DNA of 64,000 nucleotides from the NCBI GenBank assembly GCA_947489665.1, contig CANLEH010000005.1, positions 248,001 to 312,000 on the forward strand, given 5' to 3'. Below the pieces are notes generated by a model. It was not told the DNA's origin and did not search any database. It saw only the letters and a list, made by a program, of their open reading frames with translations. Below, piece after piece: positions 1 through 9,822 of the stretch (the first letter of the stretch is position 1; each line of letters begins with the position of its first letter). This stretch comes from an uncultured Roseicyclus sp. (lineage in GTDB: Bacteria; Pseudomonadota; Alphaproteobacteria; Rhodobacterales; Rhodobacteraceae). A program made the translations under genes and the position numbers.

Positions 1-1904
1 TGCAAGAGCGGGGCACTGACCGCGCCCATCTCGGACGCCGTGAACCCGGTATATCCCGACACGTAGATCACCGGCAGATCAGGCCGGGTTTCCCGGGCAA
101 GGCGCGCGAGCTCAAAACCGCCCAATTTGCCCGGCATCACAACATCTGTCAGCAGTAGATCAACTGTCGCGCCTGACGTGATCAGGTCCAATGCCTGCTG
201 GCCAGAGGTCGCCGTAACGACGTCGTAATCCAGCTTTTCCAGCAAATCTGTCATCATGCTCAGGAGCATGAATTCATCCTCGACCACCAGGATCGTCTCG
301 CCCGCACCCTGTTCGACTGGCGCTTTGTGGACCGCCCCCTCGCGTTTGCCCTGCGATGTGCCTCGCGGCAGGGTCATCTGCACCGTGGTGCCGATTCCGT
401 CTTCCGAATAGATGCGCAAATCTCCATCGGACTGATTGATGAACCCATAGACGATGGCCAGCCCAAGGCCCGTGCCGGAATTGCTCTCTTTGGTTGTGAA
501 AAACGGATCGGTGCAGCGTGCAAGCGTTTCTTCGTCCATGCCGGGTCCATTGTCCGACACGCTGATTTCGACATACCGCAAGGCAGAATCGTCCTCGTGC
601 GCTCCTGCATTTTGGGTGTCGTCCAGGGTTTCGCTTGTTGCCAGAACCGGGCGCGCCTTGATCTGAATGCGGCTGCCCTCACCAGAACGTATCATCGCGT
701 CGCGGGCGTTCAGCACCAGGTTCATCAATGCGGTTTCAAGCTGGGTCTGATCACATCTGTGACGCAGGTCAGGCTCGCTGACGGACACCTCGATCTCGAA
801 ATGCGCTTCGATCATGGGGCGCACCAAGGCTTTGAAATCCTCAAAAACCTCAGCGGTCGACCGGACTGTGGCCAGACCCGGTTGGCGGCGCGCAAAGGCC
901 AGAAGGCGTGCCGTCAGGGCCGAGCCCCGCTTGACCGACTGCGCAGCTGTCTCAAGGTAATCTGCCCGTGCATCGGGATCCGTGGCCTTACCCGCCAGGT
1001 CGATGGCATAGAGCAGCGAGGCAAGCAGATTGTTGAAGTCATGGGCAATACCGCCCGTTAGCTGACCAAGTGCGTCGAGCCTGCTTTTGCGTTCAATGAC
1101 CTGCCGGTTGCGTTCTTCGTTGGAGACATCGTCGAGCACCAGCACCATGTGGATATTGCTTTCCGCATGGGCGACGCCGGCATTGCCCACGCGCACATAA
1201 CGCGCCGACTCGGACCCGGAATGGCGGCGCATCAAATGGGTCTCGCCCTGCAAGGAATGCCCGGCCAGTGCACGGCGCAAAGGATCGGCGCTGGCAATCA
1301 GGGGCTGCATCGTCTCGGGATCAAGAAACTGGATCGCCTCCGGCCAGGCAAATGGTACCTCAGCACTGATCCCACCCAGCATATGCCGCGCGGCGGAATT
1401 GATGCGGACAATCACGCCACCCTCATCCATCGCGACAATGCCGCTGGAGGCCGCGTTGAAAACTGTCTCAAGCTCATCCCGGGTCGCCGCGATTGCGGTT
1501 TCGCTGGTTTTTTGCTGCGAGATATCAGTCGCCACACCAATATGGCGATGCACGGCTCCGTCTTCGTCGCGGTCAAAAACGGTGTCGTTTGACAAAAGCC
1601 AGACCCAATGGCCGCTTTTGTGACGCATACGATATTCAATCGAAACGGTTGTGCCGTCCACGAGATGCTGCAGGGACGCGAAGTATTCGCCAATTCGTGG
1701 CAGATCATCGGGATGGCACAATGTGGGAAACAGGGCGTCGCCCAATTCGATCAGTTCTGCGCTCGAATAGCCCAGAATGTCGGCCAGCGTGGTGTTGGTA
1801 TATTCGTTGGATTGGGTCTTTTGGTTAAAAACATAGACAATCCCCGGGATCACCTTGGTAATCTTGGCAAGAAAGGCGTCCGCCTCCCAATTTGTAGTTG
1901 GCAT
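1..1904 (-). CDS. PAS-domain hybrid sensor histidine kinase, C-terminal end beyond the window
   Basis: Read on the minus strand from an ATG at 1904, the frame stays open to the left edge, so the protein is at least 634 residues and lacks only its end. Two N-terminal PAS-like domains lie at about residues 1-130 and 135-255; the first has a PAC-like stretch around RHKSGHWVWLLSNDTVFDRD. The H-box GGIAHDFNNLL puts the phospho-accepting His near residue 288. The ATPase domain has an N-box (NLVLNARDAM), a G1 box (DNGPGMDEETL) and a G2 box (TGLGLAMVYG). A receiver domain follows, with the phospho-acceptor Asp near 587 in LLTDVVMPG. No transmembrane segment is visible, so it is probably cytosolic. 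No cognate regulator is adjacent, so the signal and target are unknown. Confidence 0.93.
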   Translation of the reverse strand, partial: MPTTNWEADAFLAKITKVIPGIVYVFNQKTQSNEYTNTTLADILGYSSAELIELGDALFPTLCHPDDLPRIGEYFASLQHLVDGTTVSIEYRMRHKSGHWVWLLSNDTVFDRDEDGAVHRHIGVATDISQQKTSETAIAATRDELETVFNAASSGIVAMDEGGVIVRINSAARHMLGGISAEVPFAWPEAIQFLDPETMQPLIASADPLRRALAGHSLQGETHLMRRHSGSESARYVRVGNAGVAHAESNIHMVLVLDDVSNEERNRQVIERKSRLDALGQLTGGIAHDFNNLLASLLYAIDLAGKATDPDARADYLETAAQSVKRGSALTARLLAFARRQPGLATVRSTAEVFEDFKALVRPMIEAHFEIEVSVSEPDLRHRCDQTQLETALMNLVLNARDAMIRSGEGSRIQIKARPVLATSETLDDTQNAGAHEDDSALRYVEISVSDNGPGMDEETLARCTDPFFTTKESNSGTGLGLAIVYGFINQSDGDLRIYSEDGIGTTVQMTLPRGTSQGKREGAVHKAPVEQGAGETILVVEDEFMLLSMMTDLLEKLDYDVVTATSGQQALDLITSGATVDLLLTDVVMPGKLGGFELARLARETRPDLPVIYVSGYTGFTASEMGAVSAPLL

Positions 1905-2130
1905 TGAAAGATCCCATCCCAGCGATTTGGTTGGGTGTAGCACATGTGCGGGCTAACGAACATCGCCAACGCTTGCTCCGATGTGCGTCGCACGGCGCGA
2001 GCAATCCCCCGCCCATCGCGCGTCTGCGGGGCAAGCCCCTTCCGATTTCCCCTTTGGTCATGCTATACTTCCATGCAATTAAAGGCCAAAGGCCCGGTAC
2101 GAGGCCGACATTGAGGAAGGTTCGAGCGCC

Positions 2131-3255
2131 ATGCGCCTGCCCATGATACGTTTTGCCCGCCGCAGTCTGATGCTGATGGCGCCCGCTTTGTTGGCCGCTT
2201 GTGTTGGCGCCCCGTCAGAGTGGGATTTTGATTTCCGGCCCAATGCACCGCGCGGCGAAGCCGTGACAGCCGATCGCCCGGATCCCGACAGTCGCGGGCT
2301 GATTTCCTATGACAGCTACCAGGTCGCCGTGGCGCGCCGGGGCGACACGGTGGCGGATGTGGCCACGCGGATCGGCCTTGGGGCGGACGAGCTGGCCAGC
2401 TTCAACGGACGCTCGGCAGGCGATGCGTTGCGCGACGGCGAGGTTCTGGCTCTGCCGCGCCGCGTGACCGGTGGAACAACGCCGGGCGCAGGCAACGACA
2501 TCGCCTCCATTGCCCGCGGGGCCATCGATGCCGCCGATGCGGCAAACCCGACCACATCTGGCCCGCAATTGCCTGACGGGCAGGAACCCGTTCGCCACCG
2601 CATTGCACGCGGCGAGACCGCCTATTCGGTCGCGCGCCTTTATGGCGTGTCGGTGCGCAGCTTGGCGGAATGGAACGGCCTTGGCCCGGATCTGGCGGTC
2701 CGCGAAGGGCAGTTCCTGCTGATCCCGATTGTGATCGAAAATGCTGCGGCACCCGAGGCGACCGAACCGGGAACCTCTGTGGCGCCCCTGCCGCCATCGT
2801 CCTCCGCACCGCTGCCCGGGCAGATTGAGACCGCAACCCTGCCGGATCTTGAAGGCACGGGAACGGGTGCGCCCGAAGCCGCCCCCGCCCCTGCGCCGCA
2901 ACAATCCAGTGCGCGGCTAATCCGGCCCGTCGAAGGCTCGGTCCTGCGGGGCTACGGCTCGGGCAATGAAGGCATCGACATCGGGGCTGCCGCTGGCACA
3001 CCGGTGCGTGCAGCCGCGGACGGCACAGTGGCCGCGATCACCCAAGACACCGATCAGGTCCCGATCCTGGTGGTCCGCCATGCCGATGGGCTTTTGACGG
3101 TCTACGCCAATATCCAGAACATCCGCGTCAGCCGGGGCGACAATGTGAGCCGCGGCGCGACCGTGGCCGAGGTGGGCAGCGGCGATCCGTCCTTCCTGCA
3201 CTTTGAGGTCCGGCGCGGGTTTGAAGCCGTCGATCCTTCCGACTTTTTGCCATAG
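2131..3255 (+). CDS. NlpD-like LysM/LytM lipoprotein, probable amidase activator
   Basis: A 374-residue envelope lipoprotein. The signal peptide ends in a lipobox, LLAAC, with Cys24. Two LysM peptidoglycan-binding modules lie at about 65-115 and 152-199, followed by a Pro/Ala-rich linker and a C-terminal M23/LytM domain from about residue 270. The LytM domain is degenerate: the zinc-ligand motif HxxxD reads NEGID, and the usual YxH reads YAN, while LHFEVR is kept. This pattern is known from NlpD and EnvC, which activate cell-wall amidases at division and do not cleave peptidoglycan themselves. The start follows a GAGGAAGG ribosome site. The usual surE-pcm neighbours are absent, so the symbol nlpD is left out. 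Confidence 0.88.
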   Translation: MRLPMIRFARRSLMLMAPALLAACVGAPSEWDFDFRPNAPRGEAVTADRPDPDSRGLISYDSYQVAVARRGDTVADVATRIGLGADELASFNGRSAGDALRDGEVLALPRRVTGGTTPGAGNDIASIARGAIDAADAANPTTSGPQLPDGQEPVRHRIARGETAYSVARLYGVSVRSLAEWNGLGPDLAVREGQFLLIPIVIENAAAPEATEPGTSVAPLPPSSSAPLPGQIETATLPDLEGTGTGAPEAAPAPAPQQSSARLIRPVEGSVLRGYGSGNEGIDIGAAAGTPVRAAADGTVAAITQDTDQVPILVVRHADGLLTVYANIQNIRVSRGDNVSRGATVAEVGSGDPSFLHFEVRRGFEAVDPSDFLP

Positions 3256-3391
3256 CATGTGGGGCAGATAAGGGGTTGCGCCGGCTGCGCCGTCGCCGGG
3301 CGCGCGCTTCGCGCGCGTCGGCTGCGGTGATCGGGGCTGCCGTCCGGCTTTAACTTGTCGCGGCGCGCTTAGCTGCTATCGCCGCATTATT

Positions 3392-3457
3392 GCATATTTC
3401 CGGAACAAAGATGGGCAGGGCGCACCCAGCACCGCTCGGCAAGGCGCTGAAATATGC
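3392..3457 (-). repeat. Orphan copy of the dispersed post-stop repeat, with an inverted arm
   Basis: On the minus strand 3416-3392 matches the repeat seen after three genes elsewhere (CTTTGTTCC..GAAATATGC core). The 9-base half GCATATTTC at 3392-3400 recurs inverted as GAAATATGC at 3449-3457, so the copy could fold on itself. A GC-rich palindrome (CGCGCGC, short loop, GCGCGCG) lies nearby around 3300-3320. No minus-strand gene ends here. The rest of the 3256-3546 gap shows no gene. Confidence 0.6.
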
Positions 3458-3546
3458 CGATCTTTCGTCCACGAGCGGCGCCTTTTTGATTTTCAGCGCG
3501 TTCTGAGGCAAACTCCGTAGTTGCCAGCAGCTATGGGAGGCCGCCC

Positions 3547-4773
3547 ATGTGGGACCGCATCCTTGACCGCATGATGCGCGATTTCATCCAGCGCCGTGCT
3601 CTTGCTTTGACCTATCCCGATGGAACCCGCCGCGTGTACGGCGAGGCTGATGTCGCGCCTGTAGAGGTCACGCTCGACGACCCTGCCCTGCCCCGCAAGA
3701 TTGTCATGAACACAGATATGGCTGTGGGTGAGGGCTATATGGATGGCCGCCTGACAATCGCGCAGGACGACCTTGAGGGTTTTCTGGCCGTCGCCGTCAG
3801 CAATGCCAAGGTGGGCGACCGGGTCTGGTGGCGCTGGCTGTCTGCACTGATCTTCGGGGCGCGGCGCAGGATCGACCAGTGGAACCCGGCGCGGCGCGCG
3901 CGGGAAAATGTGGCGCATCACTATGACCTCAGCTCCGAACTGTACGAGCTCTTCCTCGATGCGGATCGACAATATTCCTGTGGCTACTTCCCCGACCCGT
4001 CCATGACGCTCGACCAGGCGCAGGAGGCCAAAAAGCACCACATCGCCGGCAAGTTGCTGCTTGAGCCGGACATGGAGGTGTTCGAGATCGGATGCGGCTG
4101 GGGCGGTATGGCCCTGACACTCGCGCGGGATTACGGCGTGCGGGTCCTAGGTGTGACCTTGTCGGAAGAGCAGCATCGTATCGCCACCCGCCGTGCCGCC
4201 GAGGCGGGTCTGCAAGACCGCGTGCGCTTTGAGTTGAAGGATTACCGCCACGTCACCGGGCAGTTCGACCGCGTGGTCTCCGTGGGCATGTTCGAGCATG
4301 TCGGCGTGCCTCATTACGGCGAGTATTTCCGCACTGTGCGCGAGCGCTTGAAAGATGACGGCGTGGCCCTGATCCACACCATCGGCCGCACAGATCCGCC
4401 CGGCTATACCAGCCCCTGGATCCAGAAATACATCTTCCCCGGCGGCTATTGCCCGTCCCTGTCCGAGATGTCGAAAGCGGTGGAGAAATCCGGGCTTTAC
4501 GGCTGTGACGTTGAGGTCTGGCGCCTGCATTATGCCGAGACCCTCCGCCATTGGCATGACCGCTTCAAAGCCCGCGAGGACGAGGCCCGCGCGCTTTTCG
4601 ATGACCGCTTTTGCCGGATGTGGCGCTACTATCTGAAAGCCTGCGAAACCACCTTTCGCCACAACCGCCAATGCGTGTTCCAATACCAGATGGCCAAACG
4701 GCAGGACGCGGTGCCGCTCAGCCGGGATTACCTCTATCGCGCACCCGTCGCACAGGTAGAGGCAGCCGAATGA
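3547..4773 (+). CDS. cfa: Cyclopropane-fatty-acyl-phospholipid synthase family methyltransferase
   Basis: A 408-residue SAM-dependent enzyme of the Cfa/CmaS family. The family transfers a methylene group from SAM to cis double bonds of membrane phospholipid acyl chains. The SAM-binding loop GCGWGG is at about residues 182-187, preceded by the family segment HYDLSSELYELFLD near 124. The active-site region PGGYCPSL is near 299. Full length for the family. The start follows a GGGAGG ribosome site. Its stop overlaps the ATG of the small broken gene downstream (ATGA), implying translational coupling. Substrate specificity (cyclopropane or another acyl-chain methylation) cannot be read from the sequence. 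Confidence 0.93.
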   Translation: MWDRILDRMMRDFIQRRALALTYPDGTRRVYGEADVAPVEVTLDDPALPRKIVMNTDMAVGEGYMDGRLTIAQDDLEGFLAVAVSNAKVGDRVWWRWLSALIFGARRRIDQWNPARRARENVAHHYDLSSELYELFLDADRQYSCGYFPDPSMTLDQAQEAKKHHIAGKLLLEPDMEVFEIGCGWGGMALTLARDYGVRVLGVTLSEEQHRIATRRAAEAGLQDRVRFELKDYRHVTGQFDRVVSVGMFEHVGVPHYGEYFRTVRERLKDDGVALIHTIGRTDPPGYTSPWIQKYIFPGGYCPSLSEMSKAVEKSGLYGCDVEVWRLHYAETLRHWHDRFKAREDEARALFDDRFCRMWRYYLKACETTFRHNRQCVFQYQMAKRQDAVPLSRDYLYRAPVAQVEAAE

Positions 4774-4995
4774 GGCCAATGATCTTTGGGGACCATCTGT
4801 TCGACCAGTCCGGCCACTTCGACGGCAGGATCAGCGGCAGGGCCACCTTGGTCTCTGACGTTGAGCTAAAGCTCAGTGGCATGGTCGGGGGGCGATCTTC
4901 TCATCGGGAAGGGTGCATCCGTGCACCTTAGCGGAATGGTCGGGGGCCATGTCTGCAATAATGGCGGGCGCATCATTTGCGCCAGCACGCCGTAG
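4770..4995 (+). pseudogene. Frameshifted small beta-repeat protein downstream of cfa
   Basis: The ATG overlaps the cfa stop (ATGA). Frame 1 reads MRPMIFGDHLFDQSGHFDG and continues through a repeated unit ending LSGMVGG, then runs into unrelated residues and stops at 4931. If one G is skipped in the run of six G at 4887-4892, the frame continues with DLLIGKGASVHLSGMVGG and ends at a TAG at 4993-4995. The restored product would be about 75 residues with short Gly-rich repeats (LSGMVGG twice), resembling small beta-helix or bactofilin-like proteins. A real inactivating insertion, slippage during expression, or a sequencing error in the G run would all explain it. Confidence 0.7.
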
Positions 4996-5005
4996 CGCCC
5001 AGACC

Positions 5006-5683
5006 TCAGGCCGCCGAAAGGCCAAGCCCGCAGAAGCTTGGCTGCAGCCGATCCACATGGTGCGCCACACCTGACGGAAAGCTCCGCCCACGCGCCGCTT
5101 CGCCCGGAAAGGCGATGCATTCGATGCCTGCGGCCAACGCGGATTGCGCGCTTTCAGGCATGTCTTCGATGGCCACGGCCTGCGCGGCCGAGATGCCGAA
5201 ATGGGACAGCGCAAGACGGTAGATTTCGGGCGATGGCTTCCCTTCTGTGACGAAATCGCGATCCCCGACGAAACCGAAAGCGTTGCGCGGAACCGCTCCC
5301 TCCAGCCCCTCGAAAATCAGATCGACTGTTTTCGACCCCGTGGTGGTCGCAAACCCCAACAAAACACCTGAGCTCTGCGCCCGCTCGATAACCTCGACGA
5401 CACCTGGGCGCGGCTCCAACCCTTCACGGGCGAATTCCTGGAAGTAGGCGACCTTGGCGCGATGGATTTCTTCGACATCCACATCTTCACCTCGCGCTTC
5501 GGCATAGGCTTTGATGCGCGCTTGCCCGCCGGACTTCTTCAGCATGTCGCGATACGCTTCCCGGCCCCAGTCCCAATCCAGACCCAGATGCGCAAAGGCG
5601 GCGTTGTAAGCACGGCGCTGCATGTCGCTGGTTTCACAAAGGGTGCCGATGGCTCCGAAAAACAGGGCTTTGGGTCGGGTCAT
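5006..5683 (-). CDS. HAD-fold protein lacking the catalytic nucleophile
   Basis: A 225-residue protein with the layout of phosphoglycolate phosphatase-like HAD hydrolases: a helical cap at about 20-85, motif II as FATTTGS, the motif III Lys in EGKPSPEIY, and motif IV in AIEDMPES. Motif I, normally DxDGT, reads FFGAIGTL at residues 8-15. The nucleophile Asp is therefore Gly10 and the acid/base Asp is Ile12. Classical phosphatase chemistry should not work, so it may be a binding protein or use other residues. The rest of the fold is intact, arguing against a decaying gene. It converges with the cfa operon. Confidence 0.85.
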   Translation of the reverse strand: MTRPKALFFGAIGTLCETSDMQRRAYNAAFAHLGLDWDWGREAYRDMLKKSGGQARIKAYAEARGEDVDVEEIHRAKVAYFQEFAREGLEPRPGVVEVIERAQSSGVLLGFATTTGSKTVDLIFEGLEGAVPRNAFGFVGDRDFVTEGKPSPEIYRLALSHFGISAAQAVAIEDMPESAQSALAAGIECIAFPGEAARGRSFPSGVAHHVDRLQPSFCGLGLSAA

Positions 5684-5786
5684 GGGAAAGATCGCCTTTC
5701 GCTTTCAAGAACAGGTCGCTCGCCGGTGAACGTAGCCCCCCACCCAAAAGTTCCACCGAAAAGGTGCAGCTCCTCCTTTCGGCCCC

Positions 5787-5831
5787 TTGCACCCCGCGCG
5801 CCCATCCCTATAACGCGGGCAGTTTGCCCGC
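5787..5831 (+). promoter_or_regulatory. Probable carB promoter with a leader hairpin
   Basis: TTGCAC at 5787-5792 and TATAAC at 5809-5814, separated by 16 bases, fit a housekeeping sigma-70-type promoter about 50 bases before carB. Directly after the -10 box lies a hairpin (GCGGGC 5815-5820, loop AGTTT, GCCCGC 5826-5831) that would be at the very 5' end of the transcript. Its role is unknown. Confidence 0.5.
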
Positions 5832-5867
5832 TGCACGGGCATCCGGGTCATACCGTCGGGGGACACC

Positions 5868-8800
5868 ATGCCGAAAAGAACCGATATCAACTCCATCATG
5901 ATCATCGGCGCAGGCCCCATCGTCATCGGGCAGGCCTGCGAATTCGACTATTCCGGCGCCCAGGCCTGTAAGGCCCTGCGCGAAGAGGGCTATCGCGTCA
6001 TCCTCGTCAACTCCAACCCCGCCACGATCATGACGGACCCCGAGCTTGCCGACGCCACCTATATCGAGCCGATCACGCCCGAAACCGTCGCCAAGATCAT
6101 CGAGAAAGAACGCCCCGATGCCCTGCTGCCGACCATGGGCGGGCAGACAGGCCTGAACACCTCCCTCGCGCTCGAAGAAATGGGCGTCCTCGACAAATTC
6201 GGCGTTGAGATGATCGGTGCCAAGCGCCCCGCCATCGAAATGGCCGAAGACCGCAAGCTGTTCCGCGAAGCAATGGATCGTTTGGGTATCGAAAACCCCA
6301 AGGCCGAGATCGTCACTGCCCCCATGGTGGACGGCAAAAAAGACCTTGATGCAGGCGTCGCCATCGCGCTGGAAACGCTCGAATTCGTGGGCCTGCCCGC
6401 CATCATCCGCCCCGCCTATACTCTTGGCGGTACTGGCGGCGGCGTAGCCTACAACCGCGATGATTACGTCGCAATTTGCCGATCGGGCATGGATGCCTCC
6501 CCCGTGGGCCAGATCCTCGTCGATGAAAGCCTTCTGGGATGGAAAGAATACGAGATGGAGGTCGTGCGCGACAAAGCCGACAACGCCATCATCGTCTGCT
6601 CCATCGAAAACGTCGATCCAATGGGCGTGCATACGGGCGACTCGATCACGGTTGCCCCAGCGCTGACGCTCACGGATAAAGAATACCAGATCATGCGCAC
6701 GCACTCGATCAACGTGCTGCGCGAAATCGGAGTCGAAACGGGTGGCTCCAACGTCCAATGGGCCGTGAACCCTGAAGATGGCCGCATGGTCGTGATCGAG
6801 ATGAACCCGCGCGTCTCCCGCTCCTCCGCGCTGGCCTCCAAGGCCACCGGCTTTCCCATCGCGAAAATCGCCGCGAAGCTCGCCGTCGGCTACACCCTCG
6901 ATGAACTCGACAACGACATCACCAAGGTCACGCCCGCCTCGTTCGAACCCACAATCGACTATGTCGTCACCAAGATCCCGCGTTTTGCCTTCGAGAAATT
7001 CCCCGGCTCCGAACCGCACCTGACCACCGCGATGAAATCCGTGGGCGAGGCCATGGCCATCGGCCGTTCGTTCCACGAGTCGATGCAAAAGGCGCTGGCA
7101 TCGATGGAAACCGGCCTGACCGGCTTCGATGAAATCGACATCCCCGGCCACCCCGAAGATCCCGCCGCCATCACAAAGGCGCTCTCCAAACAGACCCCCG
7201 ACCGCATCCGCGTTATCGCGCAGGCCATGCGCGAAGGCCTCTCCGACGACGAGATCAATCACGTCACCTCCTTCGACCCGTGGTTCCTCGCCCGCATCCG
7301 CGAAATCATCGAGGAAGAGGCGCGCATTCGCGACGCGGGCCTCCTCGCCACGCCCGAAGACTTCCGCCGCGTGAAGATGATGGGTTTCACCGATGCCCGC
7401 CTCGCCACGCTCACTGGCATCCCCGAGGTCGAGATCCGCAATGCCCGCCACGGCGCTGGCGTCATCGCCCAGTTTAAGCGGATCGACACCTGTGCCGCCG
7501 AATTCGAGGCGCAGACGCCCTACATGTATTCCACCTACGAGGCGCCCGCGATGGGGGAGGCCGAGTGCGAAGCCCGCCCGTCGGACCGCAAGAAGGTCGT
7601 CATCCTCGGCGGCGGCCCGAACCGCATCGGGCAAGGGATCGAGTTCGATTATTGCTGCTGTCACGCCTGCTTTGCGCTCTCAGACGCGGGCTACGAGACC
7701 ATCATGGTCAACTGCAACCCGGAAACCGTTTCCACCGACTACGACACTTCTGACCGCCTTTATTTCGAGCCTCTGACCCTCGAACACACGCTGGAAATCC
7801 TCCGCGTCGAGCAAGATAACGGCACCCTCCACGGCGTGATCGTCCAGTTCGGCGGGCAAACGCCCCTAAAACTCGCCAACGCGCTCGAGGCCGCAGGCAT
7901 TCCGATCCTCGGCACCACGCCCGACGCGATCGACCTCGCCGAGGACCGCGAACGCTTCCAGCAGCTTGTCCAAAAGCTCGACCTCAAGCAGCCCGAAAAC
8001 GCCATCGCCACGACCGACGAGCAGGCCAAAGCCGCCGCCGAGCAACTCGGCTACCCGCTCGTCATTCGCCCCTCCTACGTCCTCGGCGGCCGCGCCATGG
8101 AAATCGTCCGCGACACCGCGCAACTTGATCGCTACATCCGCGACGCCGTGGTTGTGTCCGGTGACAGCCCCGTGCTGCTCGACAGCTACCTCGACGGCGC
8201 CACCGAAGTGGACGTCGATGCGCTCTGCGACGGCACCGACGTCCACGTCGCGGGCATCATGCAGCATATCGAAGAGGCGGGCGTGCACTCCGGCGACAGC
8301 GCCTGCTCTCTGCCGCCCCACACGCTAAGCGTCGAGGTTCAGGACGAAATCATCCGCCAGACCAAGGCGCTCGCCAAGGCGCTCAACGTCGTGGGCCTGA
8401 TGAACATCCAGTTCGCCGTCAAAGGCGACGAGATCTACCTGATCGAGGTCAACCCCCGCGCCTCCCGCACCGTCCCCTTCGTCGCCAAAGCCACCGACAG
8501 CGCCATCGCTTCCATCGCCGCGCGCCTCATGGCAGGCGAGAAACTGGCCGACTTCCCCGCCCACGCGCCCCACAAGCAGGTGGACGAGGACACCCCGATC
8601 GAGATCGGCGATCCCATGTCGCTCGCCGATTTCCGCACGCCCTGGTACTCGGTCAAAGAGGCCGTCCTCCCCTTCGCCCGCTTCCCCGGCGTCGACACGC
8701 TTCTGGGGCCAGAAATGCGCTCCACCGGCGAAGTCATGGGCTGGGACCGCACCTTCCCCCGCGCCTTCCTGAAGGCGCAACTGGGCGCAGGCGTGGAGCT

Positions 8801-9197
8801 GCCGCAAGAGGGCACCGCGTTCCTCTCGATCAAGGAAGCCGACAAAACGCCCGACCTGATCGAGGCCGCCCAGATGCTGAAAGACCTCGGCTTCACCATC
8901 CTCGCCACCCGCGGCACCGCCGCGTTCCTGGAGGGTCACGGCATCCCGTCAGAGGTCGTGAACAAACACTACGAGGGCGGCCGGACCATCGTCGACATCA
9001 TGAAAGACGGCGGCGTGCAGTTGGTGATGAACACCACCGAGGGCGCGCAGGCGGTCGAGGACTCGCGGAGCATGCGCAGCGTCACCCTGATGGACAAGAT
9101 CCCGTATTACACGACGCTTGCGGGCAGCCACGCGGCGGCGCAGGCGATGGTGAGCGCGCGGGAAGGTGAAACGGTGGTGCGGGCGTTGCAGGGGTGA
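5868..9197 (+). CDS. carB: Carbamoyl-phosphate synthase, large subunit
   Basis: A 1109-residue synthetase subunit. It makes carbamoyl phosphate from bicarbonate, ATP and glutamine-derived ammonia for arginine and pyrimidine synthesis, together with CarA, which is not in this window. Two homologous ATP-grasp halves are visible. The first starts at the N terminus ([20 protein letters not shown]) and the second near residue 582 ([17 protein letters not shown]). Each carries an EMNPR/EVNPR loop with the metal ligands. The C-terminal allosteric MGS-like domain starts near 960. It is slightly longer than the E. coli enzyme. A GGGGGA ribosome site precedes the ATG. argF, which uses the product, lies at 58116-59042. 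Confidence 0.98.
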   Translation: MPKRTDINSIMIIGAGPIVIGQACEFDYSGAQACKALREEGYRVILVNSNPATIMTDPELADATYIEPITPETVAKIIEKERPDALLPTMGGQTGLNTSLALEEMGVLDKFGVEMIGAKRPAIEMAEDRKLFREAMDRLGIENPKAEIVTAPMVDGKKDLDAGVAIALETLEFVGLPAIIRPAYTLGGTGGGVAYNRDDYVAICRSGMDASPVGQILVDESLLGWKEYEMEVVRDKADNAIIVCSIENVDPMGVHTGDSITVAPALTLTDKEYQIMRTHSINVLREIGVETGGSNVQWAVNPEDGRMVVIEMNPRVSRSSALASKATGFPIAKIAAKLAVGYTLDELDNDITKVTPASFEPTIDYVVTKIPRFAFEKFPGSEPHLTTAMKSVGEAMAIGRSFHESMQKALASMETGLTGFDEIDIPGHPEDPAAITKALSKQTPDRIRVIAQAMREGLSDDEINHVTSFDPWFLARIREIIEEEARIRDAGLLATPEDFRRVKMMGFTDARLATLTGIPEVEIRNARHGAGVIAQFKRIDTCAAEFEAQTPYMYSTYEAPAMGEAECEARPSDRKKVVILGGGPNRIGQGIEFDYCCCHACFALSDAGYETIMVNCNPETVSTDYDTSDRLYFEPLTLEHTLEILRVEQDNGTLHGVIVQFGGQTPLKLANALEAAGIPILGTTPDAIDLAEDRERFQQLVQKLDLKQPENAIATTDEQAKAAAEQLGYPLVIRPSYVLGGRAMEIVRDTAQLDRYIRDAVVVSGDSPVLLDSYLDGATEVDVDALCDGTDVHVAGIMQHIEEAGVHSGDSACSLPPHTLSVEVQDEIIRQTKALAKALNVVGLMNIQFAVKGDEIYLIEVNPRASRTVPFVAKATDSAIASIAARLMAGEKLADFPAHAPHKQVDEDTPIEIGDPMSLADFRTPWYSVKEAVLPFARFPGVDTLLGPEMRSTGEVMGWDRTFPRAFLKAQLGAGVELPQEGTAFLSIKEADKTPDLIEAAQMLKDLGFTILATRGTAAFLEGHGIPSEVVNKHYEGGRTIVDIMKDGGVQLVMNTTEGAQAVEDSRSMRSVTLMDKIPYYTTLAGSHAAAQAMVSAREGETVVRALQG

Positions 9198-9219
9198 ATT
9201 GGCGGATGTGCTAATCAAG

Positions 9220-9242
9220 CGAAAGGTCTAGTGAACCTTTCG
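9220..9242. terminator. Hairpin after carB
   Basis: A perfect 8-bp stem (CGAAAGGT 9220-9227, 7-base loop, ACCTTTCG 9235-9242) lies between the convergent carB and the SPFH-like gene. There is no clear T run, so a terminator role is tentative. Confidence 0.4.
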
Positions 9243-9303
9243 GTCAATCCACGGCGGAACTCCGGCACCAAGCCCAACCACCAAACCAATCAACCGTGCC
9301 ATG

Positions 9304-9822
9304 TTATTCTGTCTGTGGCACGCAATCGCCTAACGACACAAGCAGCATGACCAGTCCAAGCCCTGAAACCTGGTTTTCTCTGAGATGTTCGAGAAGATGC
9401 ACCTGCATTTCTGACCTCGGATCTTCCCCAAAGACTGCAAGGGTCGACGCGTGGCGCTCCGCTTCCGCGACCATGGCGGCAACTGCTCCTTGCTCTTCAC
9501 CGCCAGAACTGTGGAACTCGGCCGCGTCTGCAATGTTGTAGATAAAAGTTAGGTCCGCCGGACAGCCTCCAACATCAATGACGTTCTCTCTCTGCAGAGT
9601 GCGCTCAATTCCGGTGGTGTACAAAACTGCAGCCGGGTTGCCCGAATTGGCCAGCCGATGGGCACCGGGCCCCAGCACATCGACCACCTCACCGCCGGCG
9701 ACAACGACCGCTTGCTGGCCCGGTTGAACGGTAAAGGCCGTCCCCGTGCTCCGATCAAATGCATACCAACCGATAACGGCAAGAGCGCCGACCACCGCCA
9801 CCGCAATTGGGACAATTCTCAC
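9304..9822 (-). CDS. Single-pass membrane protein resembling the SPFH/HflK-HflC N-terminal region
   Basis: The frame is open further upstream, but the likely start is a GTG at 9822 that overlaps the antitoxin stop (GTGA), giving 172 residues. An N-terminal membrane segment at about residues 1-20 is followed by FTVQPGQQAVVVAGGEVV and DVLGPGAH. These resemble the beginning of SPFH (band 7) proteins such as HflK/HflC, which scaffold membrane proteases. The rest is shorter than a full SPFH protein and ends in a second hydrophobic stretch (GLGLVMLLVSLG). It is co-transcribed and translationally coupled with a toxin-antitoxin pair, which is unusual. The SPFH assignment is inferred from short motifs. 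Confidence 0.6.
   Translation of the reverse strand: MRIVPIAVAVVGALAVIGWYAFDRSTGTAFTVQPGQQAVVVAGGEVVDVLGPGAHRLANSGNPAAVLYTTGIERTLQRENVIDVGGCPADLTFIYNIADAAEFHSSGGEEQGAVAAMVAEAERHASTLAVFGEDPRSEMQVHLLEHLRENQVSGLGLVMLLVSLGDCVPQTE

Noticed and set aside
5808-7664. A 618-codon frame antisense to carB
   Set aside because: Codon-bias mirror of a GC-rich gene; the Gly/Asp/His-rich product has no fold, and carB is certain.
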